Source: Pomphorhynchus laevis (Eukaryota; Acanthocephala; Palaeacanthocephala; Echinorhynchida; Pomphorhynchidae). Taken from it: a stretch of DNA of 64,000 bases. Positions 40,624 through 52,600 of this stretch are shown here, in pieces. Within the stretch, counting starts at the first letter, position 1. Every line of letters starts with the position of its first letter. The position numbers were made by a program, and so were the translations under genes. The stretch is taken from NCBI GenBank assembly GCA_012934845.2, contig WNNJ02003523.1, positions 1 to 64,000 of the forward strand, in the 5' to 3' direction. The notes under the pieces are model-generated. The model did no database searches, had not been told where the DNA came from, and saw nothing but the letters and a program-made list of their open reading frames with translations.

Positions 40624-41018
40624 ATGCCACGCGGCAAACCATCGACAGTTTTACTTTGTTGTAGCTGCAATAGCCAAAGCGCAAAATGCGTCGGCTGTAA
40701 GTGTGCAAAGTCCAAAATACAATGTAAGAAATGCAGAGCACCATGATGAACGAACAGATTCGGGCGCATACAATTGTCAAACTAAGCAAATGCAAGCGAA
40801 CGGAGTGGCTCCCACCTGCATATAACCGGAATTGCGTCAACGGAGGTCAGCGAGCGAGATGTATCAACGACAGGTACACTTTCTACAAATTATAACATTG
40901 ATTCGTTCGGAAAACAGGGTAAGGGCAATAATTATTCAGAATTTTACGTGAACTTTATCACAGAAGCCTACAGTCATGTAATCAGATGAATGCCAAACCT
41001 GGTTTCGTTAGACTTATA
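40624..41018 (+). pseudogene. RL11: N-terminal relic of an RL LINE
   Basis: MPRGKPSTVLLCCSCNSQSAK, CVGCKCAKSK, CKKCRAP are intact in frame (40624-40743), followed by a TGA. The remaining 270 bases decay in shifting frames; the MPNLV segment near 41000 corresponds to the [WM]xPNL motif of other copies. The copy is cut by the LINE A2 insertion at 41019. About 45 bases of it reappear on the far side at 43868-43912. Confidence 0.82.
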
Positions 41019-43867
41019 ATAATACAAATTTATTTAATGTGGCAAATGCGTACAAGCTGTACGCTTACAAGTCCACAAACAAAAATGAAAAAGTCAAGCA
41101 GATAAATTGTTTAAATGGGATCGGATTTGTCGTTTGAAGCACTGCAGGGAAGTTGATTGGCGTATATGAATGGGCAGATGATTCCAAGATAGAGGATCAG
41201 ACACCAGGAAGGAGCGGAGTCCAAAGGAGGTAGAGTAGTTTGAAACATGTAAAAGAAGCGAATTACAGGAACGCAAGGAACAGTAAACAGGACGAGAAAT
41301 ATCAAGAATAGGAAGGTTGAGAAATGAAAGGGTATGAAAAGTTACAAGACGGAAAGCAACGATAAGAAGACGAATTTGAACACGACAATAAATTGTAGGC
41401 AAATCGAGAGAAGCAAGATGGTATGATGTATGATCAAAACGACAAAGACGGAGGAGAATTCGGACAGCTGCGTTGACGATGCGTTGTACGGAAAGAAGAG
41501 TGAATTTAGGTGAGTTGGAAAATAGACTAAGACAATAATCGAGTCTAGAAAAAAGGAGAGATGATATGAGAGTCATACAAGAAGGGAAATCGATCAATCT
41601 ACGAACTTGACGGAGGTTGCGGAGTATCAAGGTAGTCGAGCGTACTTTATCTCTAAAGAAAGGTTTAACTGAAAGTTGGTTGTCAAAATGGAAGCCTAGG
41701 AAAACGAGATTATCAACGATAGGAAGAATTGTTAGAATTTAATGATACGGAGGGAGGTTCGAAGCCGAGGCGTCGAGGTAGGATCCACATAATTTTGGAT
41801 TTATCAGGATTCAGAGAAAGGCGAAGGGAAGAAAGATGATTGGAAATTGAGACAAGACAGTCCGAAGCGGAAACACTAAGATCGTGAATACGATAAACAG
41901 GTGCATGAGCATAGATGAGAATGTCATCAGCATATTGCATAACATGGAAGTTAAATTTATGAGAAATCGAAGACAAATCACCAAGAAGAAGAGAGAAAAG
42001 TATAGGGCCTAATACGGAGCCTTGTGGAACACCGGACGGAATGGACGAAGGATGGGAGAGAGAAGAGTTAGAATATACGCGAAATGTACGGTTTGATAGA
42101 TATGAAGAAAACCATGATACAGTGGGTAAAGAGAAGCCATAATCATGACGAAGGCGATGGAGAAGAATCGAGTGATCGACGATGTCAAAAGCAGACGATA
42201 GATCAAGAGAAACTATGACACTACATAATTTATGATCGCGCGATATGAGTAAGTCGTTATAAACTTTAAGACAGGCAATTTCGGTAGAGTAATTAGAGCG
42301 AAAAGCGGCTTGGAAGGGAGGAAATAAGTTAGAGGAATAGAGATATGTATTAACTTGCTTAAGAACGAGACGCTCAAGGAGTTTAGAGAGGGTTGGGAGA
42401 AGTGAAATAGGACGGTACGAAGATGGTAGTGAAGAGTCGAGAGATTGCTTTTTGATGAGAGGACGAACAGTGGTGCATTTCCAGATGAAAGGAAATGTAG
42501 GCTACGGATGGACGAGTTGAACAATATGGTTAGGAAGGCTGAGATAGAGGAGCATATATTTTTAAGCAAGTGAGTTGGAATTGGGTCAGAAGGAGAGGTT
42601 TTATTAGGTAATGACAGCAGAACCGAAGAAACTTCATCAGACGAAACGGGAAGAAGGTGGAATAGTTCTGGGAGGGAAGTATTTAAAGAGAAGAGTGGGT
42701 ACAAGGGGGCTATGGGTAGTAGGAAAAGTAAATTAGATAGCTTAGTTTGTAGATAAGAAGAAAATTCATCAGGATTTATATTACAAGGGGTAGATGATCG
42801 TGAAAGAATTGAGTTTAAGATTTTCCAATGAGATTTAGAGTTGGAAGATGACTCGAGTTGATTTCGCCAAAAGATAGTACGTTTAGTACGTATAAGAATG
42901 AGATGTGAACGGCGTTGAGAAAAGTAGGAATCACGAAGATTTGGAGGGAGTGAGTTGGGTGAACGTTTAAGAAAGCGTTTATACATACGAAAAGAATGAC
43001 GAAGTCGACGCTTAGAAAGACTACAGTCAGGATCGAACCAGGGAGCATGGCGCAAGCGCTGGGAACGTCGAAGTCGACTAGGCAGAAGGTTATTGAGGAT
43101 CGACGTAAGTTCAGAATCAAACAGAATGCAGAGATCATCGGGAGAGAGATAGTTAAGAGGAAGTGAAAAGAGTGAAGAATTGAGTAAGGCTGTGCAGAGA
43201 ACAGGGATATCGAGAAGCTTCCAGGGTCGACTTGGTGTAGATAAAAATAAAGGCGGAGAAGGAGGATGGGGACGAGTAAGAGTAAGAGTGACAAGGAAAT
43301 GATCGGACAAACCAGGATCAGTAATTGACAAGGAGGTATAGTCATTGAAGCAGTTAGGAACAGCAATGATGTCGAGAGCACCGCCGAGAATATGAGTTGG
43401 GCTTGTTGAAAGTAATTTATAGTTAAAATCAGAAAAAAGATTAGTTAAAGTGATAGAGTCAGAGTCAGCCGGGCGATCAAGACGAATGTTAAAGTCACCG
43501 AGAACAAAAGAAGGAGTATAAGACAAGGAACAGCGAGACATAAGATCTGCAAGTTCGTTAAAGAAGATACGTGAGGGGGCAACTGAACCTGGACGGTATA
43601 CAATCACAAGTTCCAGAGGGAAAGGAGTTGATAATCTGCATATGAGTAATTCGAACGAAGTGTAACGGATGTTAACGTTGATTTTACGTAAAGACATTGG
43701 GTGACGAGCAATGGCAACAATACCGCCATGGTTAGACGCAGTAGATGTATGAGATGTAATTAGAAGAGCTGATTCAACTAGAGAACAACCAGAGCGACAT
43801 AGACGACGAATAGCAAGATCGACCATAGACGACGAATAGCAAAAATCTCCTACGGAGATTTTTGCGG
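41019..43867 (-). mobile_element. LINE A2 copy b: APE endonuclease + RT
   Basis: This is the most complete A2 copy. From 43826 on the minus strand 537 codons are open: SNHGGIVAIARH, LVIVYRPGS, VLGDFNIRLDRP, THILGGALDIIAVP, ITDPGLSDHFLVTL, then the linker (SKRRLRHSF, SLPNKTSPSDPIPTHLL). After a break near 42213 the RT follows with GVPQGSVLG (about 42020), VMQYADDILIYAHA (about 41940), NPDKSKIMWILPRR and the tail DYCLSLFSNSPKF to SWNHLPIH. The 3' UTR ends with the GCGTACA/TGTACGC hairpin (41048-41064) and CATTAAATAAATTTGTATT. CR1/L2/Rex1-like by motif; clade not assigned. At least two breaks. Flanked by a 40-45-bp imperfect direct repeat of RL11. Confidence 0.88.
43839..43865. repeat. 27-bp perfect hairpin at the A2 5' end
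   Basis: GCAAAAATCTCC-TAC-GGAGATTTTTGC. It lies beside a doubled ATAGACGACGAATAGCAA word (43799 and 43825). Confidence 0.9.
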
Positions 43868-43912
43868 ACAGTCATCGGATAAATGCCAAACATGGTTTCG
43901 TTGTACTTATTA

Positions 43913-44009
43913 TTATACATTCAACAACATACGAGCATTAGCTCAAATAGCTGGCTCACAATAAATTCGTAAATTATTATTTATTATTAATACAATAATT
44001 ATACTAAAT
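43913..44009. other. AT-rich spacer without recognised features
   Basis: Probably remnant RL11 and target DNA; no frame or motif is recognisable. Confidence 0.4.
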
Positions 44010-44095
44010 AATTAAGGTTCCCATTTGTGGGAACCTTAATTGTACAAATTAAAATTTTAATAAATTGTTATTATTGAAAAAAAAAATTATTATAC
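44010..44095 (+). mobile_element. RL 3'-end scrap with a fold-back at its 5' end
   Basis: From 44022 it matches the 3' UTR of RL12 (45649-45720) to the A-tract. Its left end is a perfect 14-bp inverted repeat, AATTAAGGTTCCCA-TTTG-TGGGAACCTTAATT (44010-44041), so the bases left of the loop are an inverted copy of the element rather than its normal 5' sequence. That resembles a snap-back made during reverse transcription. Confidence 0.75.
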
Positions 44096-44099
44096 TAAA

Positions 44100-45597
44100 A
44101 CAATGCTGGTATGCAGATGATTCGACTTTCGTCGGTGGGCTTGATGATCTATCACGTGTATGGCGTCTTCTTTGCTCAATTGGTGAGCAGTATGGATACC
44201 ATGTCAATCCAAACAAATCGAGGTTGCTTATACATCCACGAAACATGATCCGTGCTCAACACATCTTTGGAGCTGATGGTTTAATCATTAATGAAGATGG
44301 ATTAAAGGTACTTGGTGCACCTATTGGCACGCCAAAGTTTGTAAGGGAGTATTGCTGCGGGCAGTTTTTATCGATGTCAAATCTGGTCAAGGATGTTGCT
44401 AATGCCGCTGATGCCGATGCTCATTCCGCATTTGTGGCATACTCTCTTGCAGTTCAGTCAAAGTGGACTCACCTTTTCCGAGCCGTTGATTGTGACATAG
44501 AATGGTTGGATGATCTAAAGAATGTTATTGACACAAAATTTATGAATTCCATGTTTGGCGATGACATTGATCTTGATTTGAGGGGAGTATGTTCTTTGTC
44601 AACCAGTTTGGGGGGACTAGGAATACGAAATATTGAGAGTGAATTAACCAGACAGTACAACGCTGCACGATTGTTATCGTCCATATATGAAGAACCTGAT
44701 TTAGATATTGGTTTCTCAGTAATACACTTATTGTCTGCAATTCAAAACGGACATAAAGAAGAAAATCGAAATTATGCTGAAAAACTCAAGCCAGAGATCA
44801 TTCCTATATTGCGAAAATCAGTGGAATATGCATCCCTGAAGGGTGCCTCTAATTGGCTAACAAGAGATGCGTTGGTTTCTACGGATTGTCAGTTGTCAAC
44901 GCAAGAGTTTCGAGATGCGTTGTCTGTTCGATATGGTTTAACTCCCAAAGATTTGCCGGATAAGTGTCAATGTGGTCAGATATTAACAACGTCGCATGCT
45001 CTCTCGTGCAAAAGGGGCGCATTCAACTTCATCCGTCATAATCAACTTCGAGACTTTTTGGTTAAGAAGTTGAACACAGTCTGTTGGAATGTGTTTGCAG
45101 AACCATCTCTGACTCCAGTTCCTGAAAACATCAGTTTCAATATTAGTACAACAACCAGACAAGATGATGCTCGAGCTGATATAGTAGGTAATGGACTGTT
45201 CGGTGGGAATATGGAGCGTACATTTTTTGATGTAGTCGTTTTCAACAATCATGCTCCGTCCTATTGCGAAAAGTCAACAGATGCCACTTTCACTTTCCAC
45301 GAAAATAGAAAATGTGCCAAGTACGAAGAAAGGATACATACAATAGAGCACAGCTCATTTTGTCCCCTTATTTGGGCGACTACGGGCGGAGCTGGCAAGA
45401 GTGCACAAGCATGTATTAAATCATTGGCTCTAAAAATCGCTGAACAACAAAAAAGCGAATACGCCGTCACGATATCATCAATCAGGACATATATTAGTAT
45501 TTGCCTTGCGAAAATTTGCTCTGCGACGCTTAGATGTCCACGTGTTCAGTTTCAGCGGACTTCGTATCTTCGAGCAGGACGTGTTTTATCAGAGTAA
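44100..45597 (+). pseudogene. RL12: RL LINE truncated at the RT active site, open frame
   Basis: The copy starts at QCWYADDSTFVGG, so everything before the catalytic Asp pair is missing. About 499 codons then stay open. Motifs: NPNKSRLLIHPR, VLGAPIGTPKF, KGASNWLTRDAL, CQCGQILTTSHALSC, FIRHN, ARADIV, RTFFDVVVFNNHAPS, FHENRKCAKYEERI, TTGGAGK. The frame ends at 45595. The 3' UTR with stem-loop and A-tract (to 45713) is the source type for the fragments at 16431 and 44010. It cannot be active without the front half. Confidence 0.88.
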
Positions 45598-45642
45598 TAT
45601 GTTTATGATATGGTATTTATACCACTATTTTAAATGTATAGA

Positions 45643-45662
45643 GGCCCATTTGTGGGAACCTT
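45643..45662 (+). other. RL 3' UTR stem-loop motif (RL12)
   Basis: GGCCC-ATTTGT-GGG-AA-CC. Confidence 0.7.
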
Positions 45663-45713
45663 AATTGTTCAAATTAAAATTTTAATAAATTGTTATTATT
45701 GAAAAAAAAAATT

Positions 45714-45959
45714 ATTATACTATATATACTATAGCTTAAAAAAAAGTTTGAGATAAAATAACATACAATAAAATAACATACAATAAAATAACATACAAAC
45801 GACAATCAACGACGTCAACGAGAAGAACGACAATCAACGATAAAGACAACGATAGGGCTTTTGTGTTACCCATAAACATACAACTAGTCTCGAAGTCGTT
45901 AACAATCTAATTACAATTAACATACAATTCTACTCTGGTTACCGTGAAAATTGAATTGC
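45714..45959 (+). promoter_or_regulatory. RL13 5' UTR
   Basis: ATTATTATACTATATATACT is followed by AAAAAAAAGTTTGAGATAAA and three tandem copies of AAAATAACATACAAT (about 45754-45798). Then come CGACAATCAACGA repeats and further CATACAA words. Confidence 0.65.
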
Positions 45960-48900
45960 ATGACAAAAGGCAAACCTCGCAGCACACCTAGGTGTTGTGG
46001 TTGCAATGGGCAAAACGCAGTTTGCAAGAAGTGCAAATGCGCAAAGGCAGGAAGACATTGCACAGACTGCGCTGCAACGAACTGCGGAAATCGAGGACCA
46101 TTAATCACCCACGATCTTCTGACTCAAGATGTCGACCCCGGATTGGCATCCTCGACCCAGTCTAACGTTTACGATAAAAATTCAGTCGGAACAGCCGGGC
46201 ACGTAATCGATACACCCGCTCGCACTAATGCTCTTACACAAGATTCGGTTAGAAGCATAGCGGAGCTGTATAGGGAGATAATCGCTTGGCGCCCGAACTT
46301 ATTCATTCCGCCAAGGTGCAATGAGACCCGTGAGTTTCTTCGTGAACTTTCGCACTTATATGATGACGTCTGCACAGTTAGAGATAGAGATGGTTATCCG
46401 CTAATGAAAGCAACTCTGTTGTGTCAATTCATCCTCCAACGCTTTGGCTCCAGGAAAACTGCAATATTACGAAGAACTATGAACAGAAGGTTGATCTTGT
46501 GGAAGTCGGGCAACCTCCAAGACTTGGCACGAGAGGCTCGAATTTTACAGCTTCAAGCGAGTATGCAAACAAAACCTAAACATCAACGTAACTGGAAAAA
46601 CTATTTCGTGCAACTGTATGTCAACGGAAAGACAACCGCGGCCATGAGAATGCTCGAGAACAAAACAATTTCTCGAGGTGTATTAAATTTGGACTCAAAA
46701 GTCGAGAACAAAACTGTTAGAGAGCTTCTTAAAGAAAAGCACCCACGATCCGCCAAAATAAATTCAAATACTTTGCTGAAAGAGCATCTACACGACATTC
46801 TCCCCTTTCATCCTATAATGTTTGAGACAATCGACATGGATGAGATCAAGAAAGCCTCACTCCGAACGAAGGGAAGTGCCGGTCCGTCTGGTGCGGATGC
46901 CCAAATGTGGCAAACATTCCTTAATAAATTCGGACGTGACTCGTCGACTCTTGCTACTTCACTTGCCGGCCTTGCCATTCGGCTTGCATCAAATATGGTA
47001 CACCAACGCAGTGTTGTCGGATTCACTGCTAGCAGGCTGATTGCTTTGGACAAGGATCCTGGTATCCGACCAATAGGAATATGTGACGTACCTCGACGAA
47101 TAATTGGCAAGACTATTCTTAAACTCATAAACTACCACTTACAACACGTCGCCGGCATCTCACAACTTTGTGGAGGTCAGAAATGTGGAACTGAATTCGT
47201 CATTCACTCGCTACGGAAGCGATTTCAAGAGTGCGCAAGTTCCTGCATTTTGGTACTAGATGCAAAGAATGCGTTTAACCTAATAAATAGGAAAGTAGCA
47301 TTGACAAACATGCCGCTCATCTGTCCAGCGCTTTCAAATATTCTATCTAACTTGTACGGGGAAGGAGGTCTACTGGCTATTGAGGAGGAAATTTGGACTT
47401 CTGACGAAGGTTTCACTCATGGTGATCCTTTAGCAATGGCCGCCTTCGCTGCCGCGTCTCTCCCGCTTATTGCGCGAATTCAAACTCAAATTTCTTCGAT
47501 TGAACAAAAGTGGTATGCGGATGATGCCAATTTCGTTGGAACCTTCGAAGAATGCCGATCAGTTTTTGATATTATGATGCGGGAGGGCGGAGCGTATGGG
47601 TATAACATAAATCCTTCAAAATGTCAATTACTGCTCCATCCGGAATTCCTGAACAAAGCCCAAGAATGTTTTGATGCTACTAGTGTCCATATATGTACGA
47701 ACGGCGTAGAAGTATTGGGATCGCCAATTGGAAATGAATCCTTTTTGGAGGACTGGACTATCCGCAAAGTAGACAGATGGTCCAAATGTGTACAGAACCT
47801 AGTTAAGATTGCTATTTTCGACCCACAAGTCGCGTACAATGCTCTGACATACTCATTACAACATAAGATGACTTACGCGAAGAGGACTTGTCGCTTTCGG
47901 TCCGAGCAACTCCTGGCACTCGAGGAACATATCCGTCACTGCTTGATCCATAAAATAACCGGTATATCAAACGTACCTGAAACACTTAGGCAAATTTTCA
48001 GCCTTCCAGCGAGACTGGGTGGTCTCGGAATCGTAGACCATCATGTCGATCCGGGTAAAGAATACGATTGGTCAATACGTGCTTGTCAATCACATGTTTC
48101 AAACAATAAGGAACAACACACTCATATCGCCAAATCCATTAAGAACGAAAAAGAAATTATAATTAAACGACGCCGCGATCAAATAATTCAAGTCAGTGAT
48201 GCGACCACATGTTCATCTCTAGAATTTGCATCGGAGAAGGGAGCGTCGAATTGGTTGACAACAAAACCAATCGAAGCAGACGGGTTCCGTTTATCCCCAC
48301 ACGAGTTTAGGGACGCCGTGAATGGTCGATATGGACTAACACCTACGGATGCACCTGCGCATTGTAGTTGTGGTACTGAGAATAGCACAGTTCACTCGCT
48401 CTCGTGCGGTAGAGGCGCACTCACAATCATAAGGCATAACCTAATACGTGACACACTTGCCAACCTTTTGACTGAAGTCACTCCGTGTGTCGCAATTGAG
48501 CCCGTGCTGAGTCCTATAGATCCCTCCATTCAGTTCGAGTCAGCCACAACATTGTAGTTGTGGTACTGAGAATAGCACAGTTCACTCGCTCTCGTGCGGT
48601 AGAGGCGCACTCACAATCATAAGGCATAACCTAATACGTGACACACTTGCCAACCTTTTGACTGAAGTCACTCCGTGTGTCGCAATTGAGCCCGTGCTGA
48701 GTCCTATAGATCCCTCCATTCAGTTCGAGTCAGCTACAACTTCACGTGATAGTGAAGCGAGACTTGATGTCGTGTGCACAGGTCTGTTCGGAAGACGAAG
48801 CGAGCGCGTCTTTATGGACGTCGCTATATTCAATTGTCATGCTGCTTCTTATTCTGAGAGATCGCCTTCATCAGTCCACAACTATCACGAGTCGCGCAAA

Positions 48901-49209
48901 AACGCCCGTTACCTTGAACGTATTGTAACTGTGGAGAGGGCCCAATTCACACCGATAGTGTTTTCATCGTCTGGAGGCGTTGGTAAGACCGGAGATTGCG
49001 TTCTGAAGGCATTAGCCAGGATGTTGGCCAATAAGCGCGAAATAGACTATGCGACGTGTATCGCACTTATCCGACGAAGGATAAGTTTCTCCCTCGCGCG
49101 ATCAACTTCTATGTGCCTTCGCAGCCCCCGCTCTGCATTTCACCGGTTCGAGCACGGACAGCAAATCCATTCGGAGATAATTAGTCGTGGATCCGCTACG
49201 GATAGCTGA
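45960..49209 (+). pseudogene. RL13: full-length RL LINE broken by a 190-bp duplication
   Basis: Start at 45960 (MTKGKPRSTPRCCGCNG; the open frame begins three codons earlier). CKKCKCAK, CTDC and NCGNR complete the CXC-like cluster. GSAGPSGADAQMW, LDAKNAFNL, FTHGDPLAM (His in place of Gln), WYADDANFVG, CSCGTENSTVHSLSC and IIRHN follow in one frame to 48540. The 190 bases 48361-48550 are then repeated at 48551-48740 with one difference, which shifts the frame into an immediate TAG. After the duplicate the original frame resumes: ARLDVV, RVFMDVAIFN, YHESRKNARYLERI, ending at 49207. Without the duplication the ORF would be complete. Confidence 0.9.
48361..48740 (+). repeat. 190-bp tandem duplication inside RL13
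   Basis: Units 48361-48550 and 48551-48740 differ at one position (CAGCC/CAGCT). Each covers the CCHC knuckle and RHN region. Near identity means a very recent event or an assembly error. Confidence 0.97.
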
Positions 49210-49246
49210 GATTTTAATGAAGTCTTAAATTTAATGTTTATATTAG

Positions 49247-49267
49247 GGCCCATTTGCGGGTAACTTT
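49247..49267 (+). other. RL 3' UTR stem-loop motif (RL13)
   Basis: GGCCC-ATTTGC-GGG-TAA-CT; the last C of the outer stem is T. Confidence 0.65.
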
Positions 49268-49313
49268 ATGATTGTAATTTTTAATTGTATTAATATTGGT
49301 TTTAAGAAAAAAA

Positions 49314-49634
49314 AATTATTATACTATATCAATTCAATTATTATACTATCTCAATTCAATCACTGATTCAGCAAATTACAATAAAATAACATACAACCTA
49401 CTGTGCATCCGGAATCTGTGGTCGGGACAACGAGTTTAAACCAAAATTCAAGCAGTCATCCCGAGATACAAGGGCTCTGACTAGTGTGCATATTATTTGG
49501 TTTCTAATAAACATACAATAAAATAACATACAGCTGCTTAATAAACTACTTACAAAATCACTGAATTATAACTGATTACAATCAAATTTACATCATCAAT
49601 TTCCTCTAACATACATACACTATAACACACAAGC
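49314..49634 (+). promoter_or_regulatory. Target-like repeat and RL14 5' UTR
   Basis: Directly after the RL13 A-tract a 23-bp unit, ATTATTATACTAT[AC]TCAATTC, occurs twice (49314-49359). The 5' UTR follows with ATAAAATAACATACAA at 49380 and again at about 49510. A TCATCCC/GGGCTCTG motif at 49456-49479 can pair AGTCA with TGACT around CCC/GGG. Confidence 0.65.
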
Positions 49635-52600
49635 ATGCCTCGAGGTGTCCCATCCTCTACATACAAATGCTGTACGTGTAATGGACAGGCAGCTAAATGC
49701 AAAAACTGTAAATGTGCAAGAGCGAAACATCCTTGTACAAATTGTTCGGCAGCACACTGCCTTAATAAACTCGAAAATCCTGCGGATATTACCAATATAA
49801 ACACAAATCATTGTAACGATGGACATCGGAATAACACCTTTAATAACGAATACGTCCATCCAATCCAACCAGTCCACAACGACGACATACAATGTGAAGC
49901 GTCAATATCTCATCAAAACAGTGTTTCACCTGAATACATCGATGTGATATTCACGGAAGTGGCACTCTGGAAGCCGAATTTGTTAAGACTACCAAGGTGT
50001 CAAGCGTCGAAATCGTTTATTTCCGAAATGGCTCGCATCTATGAATTTGCAGCATCTGACAGTTGTTCTCTTAAATTGGCGATTATTCTACCTCAACTCG
50101 TGCTACAACAATGCCGAAACTCAAAAATGAAGCAAACAAAAGAACTTATACAGAGAAGGATGGAATCTTGGCAGACCGGTAATTATGATGCACTACTAGG
50201 CGAAGCCCGCTATCTGCAATATCAAAATTCCAAAAGAAACAAAATTGATAATATCGAGGACGACTGGCGTCGCTCATTCAGAAAGCTCGTTCTTAACGGG
50301 CGTTTGACAACTGCCGTAAGGTTATTGGATTTGGAACCTGGAGTTGGTATACCTTTGGATATCGATGATGCTATTGAGGATAAAACAGTACGGCAACTTA
50401 TTCTCGACAAGCATCCAGAGCCTGCATTACTTGATGAAGATGCCATTATATCTTCCCCCTTGAAAAACGATGCAGTCTTCCATCCGATAGCATTCGACTC
50501 GATTGACGCAGATTCAATTATCACGGCTGCTTGTAGAATGAGTGGTGGAGCAGGCCCATCTGGCCTTGATGCGAAGGCATGGATCGCAATGCTATCTACG
50601 TTTGGAACTGAGTCGCGAAATCTAGCGGATGCACTGGCTCTCTTCTCAAAGCATTTGTCAACTTGTAAAATACCTAAAACTTCGATGGAGGCTTTTACCA
50701 CAAGCCGACTAATTCCACTAAGCAATCTTCATGGCATTCGTCCGATAGGTATCGGGGATGTCTCCAGAAGAATTATTTCGAAGGCCATACTCAAAGTTGT
50801 TCAGCCTCAGCTGCAACACGCATGTGGTTCTATACAATATTGTGCATCACATCGGGCCAGAACTGAATGTGTTATTCATGCTCTGAAAACACATCTTTCT
50901 AATGAGAACAACATACTTCTCACCATCGACGCGGACAATGCTTTTAATCGCATTAATAGAAAATTGGCTTTACGTAATATGCCTTATATTTGTCCAGCAT
51001 TATCAGTCGTATTGTCAAACTTGTATAGAGATCCTACTCGAATGGCTACAGGAAACGAATACATATGGTCTTCAGAAGGATTTACACAGGGTGATGTTTT
51101 TTCAATGGCTGCTTTCAGTGCCGCAACGCTACCATTAATATACCGGCTTATAAAAAAATGCCCCAATGTTGAACAATTATGGTATGCTGATGATGGTAAT
51201 ATGGTTGGTCCGCCTAGTATGGTTAAGGCGGCTTTCAAAATGTTAATGTTGCCTGGTCCGAAGTATGGTTTTTACATCAATCCCGAAAAATGTAAAATCT
51301 ACTCTAACGGATATGACAGTACATCGCTACAAACAGAATTCAGTGACACCAATATTCCGATAATGGAAAACGGTGTGGAAATTCTCGGTTCCCCGATCGG
51401 TAAATACGCTTACGTTAAGCAGTTTGTATCATCATTTGTGCAGGATATATCGAATTCCATTGAACGGTTGGTAGATATGGGTGAACTCGATGTTCAGGTT
51501 GCGTATCAGATCAATATATCAGATCAATTCAGCACAAATGGTCGCATCTCCTGAGGACTTGTGCATGTTCTGTAGATTGGATTGGCCCTCTGTCTGAAAG
51601 AATAAAAATGATGATATCTAAGCTGTTTAATATCGATCTTTCAAGTGATGAATTTATATGGAGAACGCTTTGCCTCAGTTACAGGGACGGTGGCGTAAGT
51701 ATACGTGATCCTTCAGCATTGGTTCAATCGGAATATGAATCATCTACTTCCCTATGCGCTCCATGTTTGGAAGGTTACTCCGGCGAATCACTAAAAGGAA
51801 AACAAGATACGATAATTAAACTAATCCGCGCTCAAAATATCTCCCGTTGTAAAATTAATCGCAATAATATTCTCGATAATTGCAATCATTTATTGAGAAG
51901 GTCAATAGAACACTCGTCAGTCAAAGGTGCATCATCATGGCTTTCAGTTTATCCATCGCATGAAAGGAATTCAAGGCTAAGCAACGATGAATTTCGAGAC
52001 GCTATGGCGGCGCGATACGGTTTTCTTCCAAAAAGCGCTCCGTCCTATTGTCAATGTGGTACAGTAAATTCTCTGGCGCACTCGCTTTCGTGTTCACTTG
52101 GTGGACTTCCATCTATGAGACATGACGTGGTACGGGATTTCTTAGCATACACGCTTACTGAGATATGTCCATCTGTACAAATCGAACCTCGACTGGCGCC
52201 TGTTTCTTCAAATGTAACTTTCTTGAAACAAACAACTACTAAGGATAAAGAAGCGAGATTGGACATATCATGCAAGGGATTGTTTGGTAACAAGACGGAA
52301 CGTACTTTAACAGATGTTTGCATTTTTAATGCGCTCGCGCCGTCGAATTTATCAAGGAATCCGAGTGCGTGTTTTGAGTATCACGAAAGCCGAAAAAGAA
52401 ATAAATATCTAGAAAGAATAACCGAAATTGAAAGAGCATCTTTCATTCCTGTTGTTCTAACTCTGGAGGTGCAGGTAAGGGCACGGAAAGTCTTCTGAAA
52501 AAAATCGCGAATACTATCGCCGAAAGAGCAGAGGTTAAGTATTCGGATGTAATTTCAACGCTGCGTTGTAGAATAGGCGTCCGTCTCGCAAGGATGGTAT

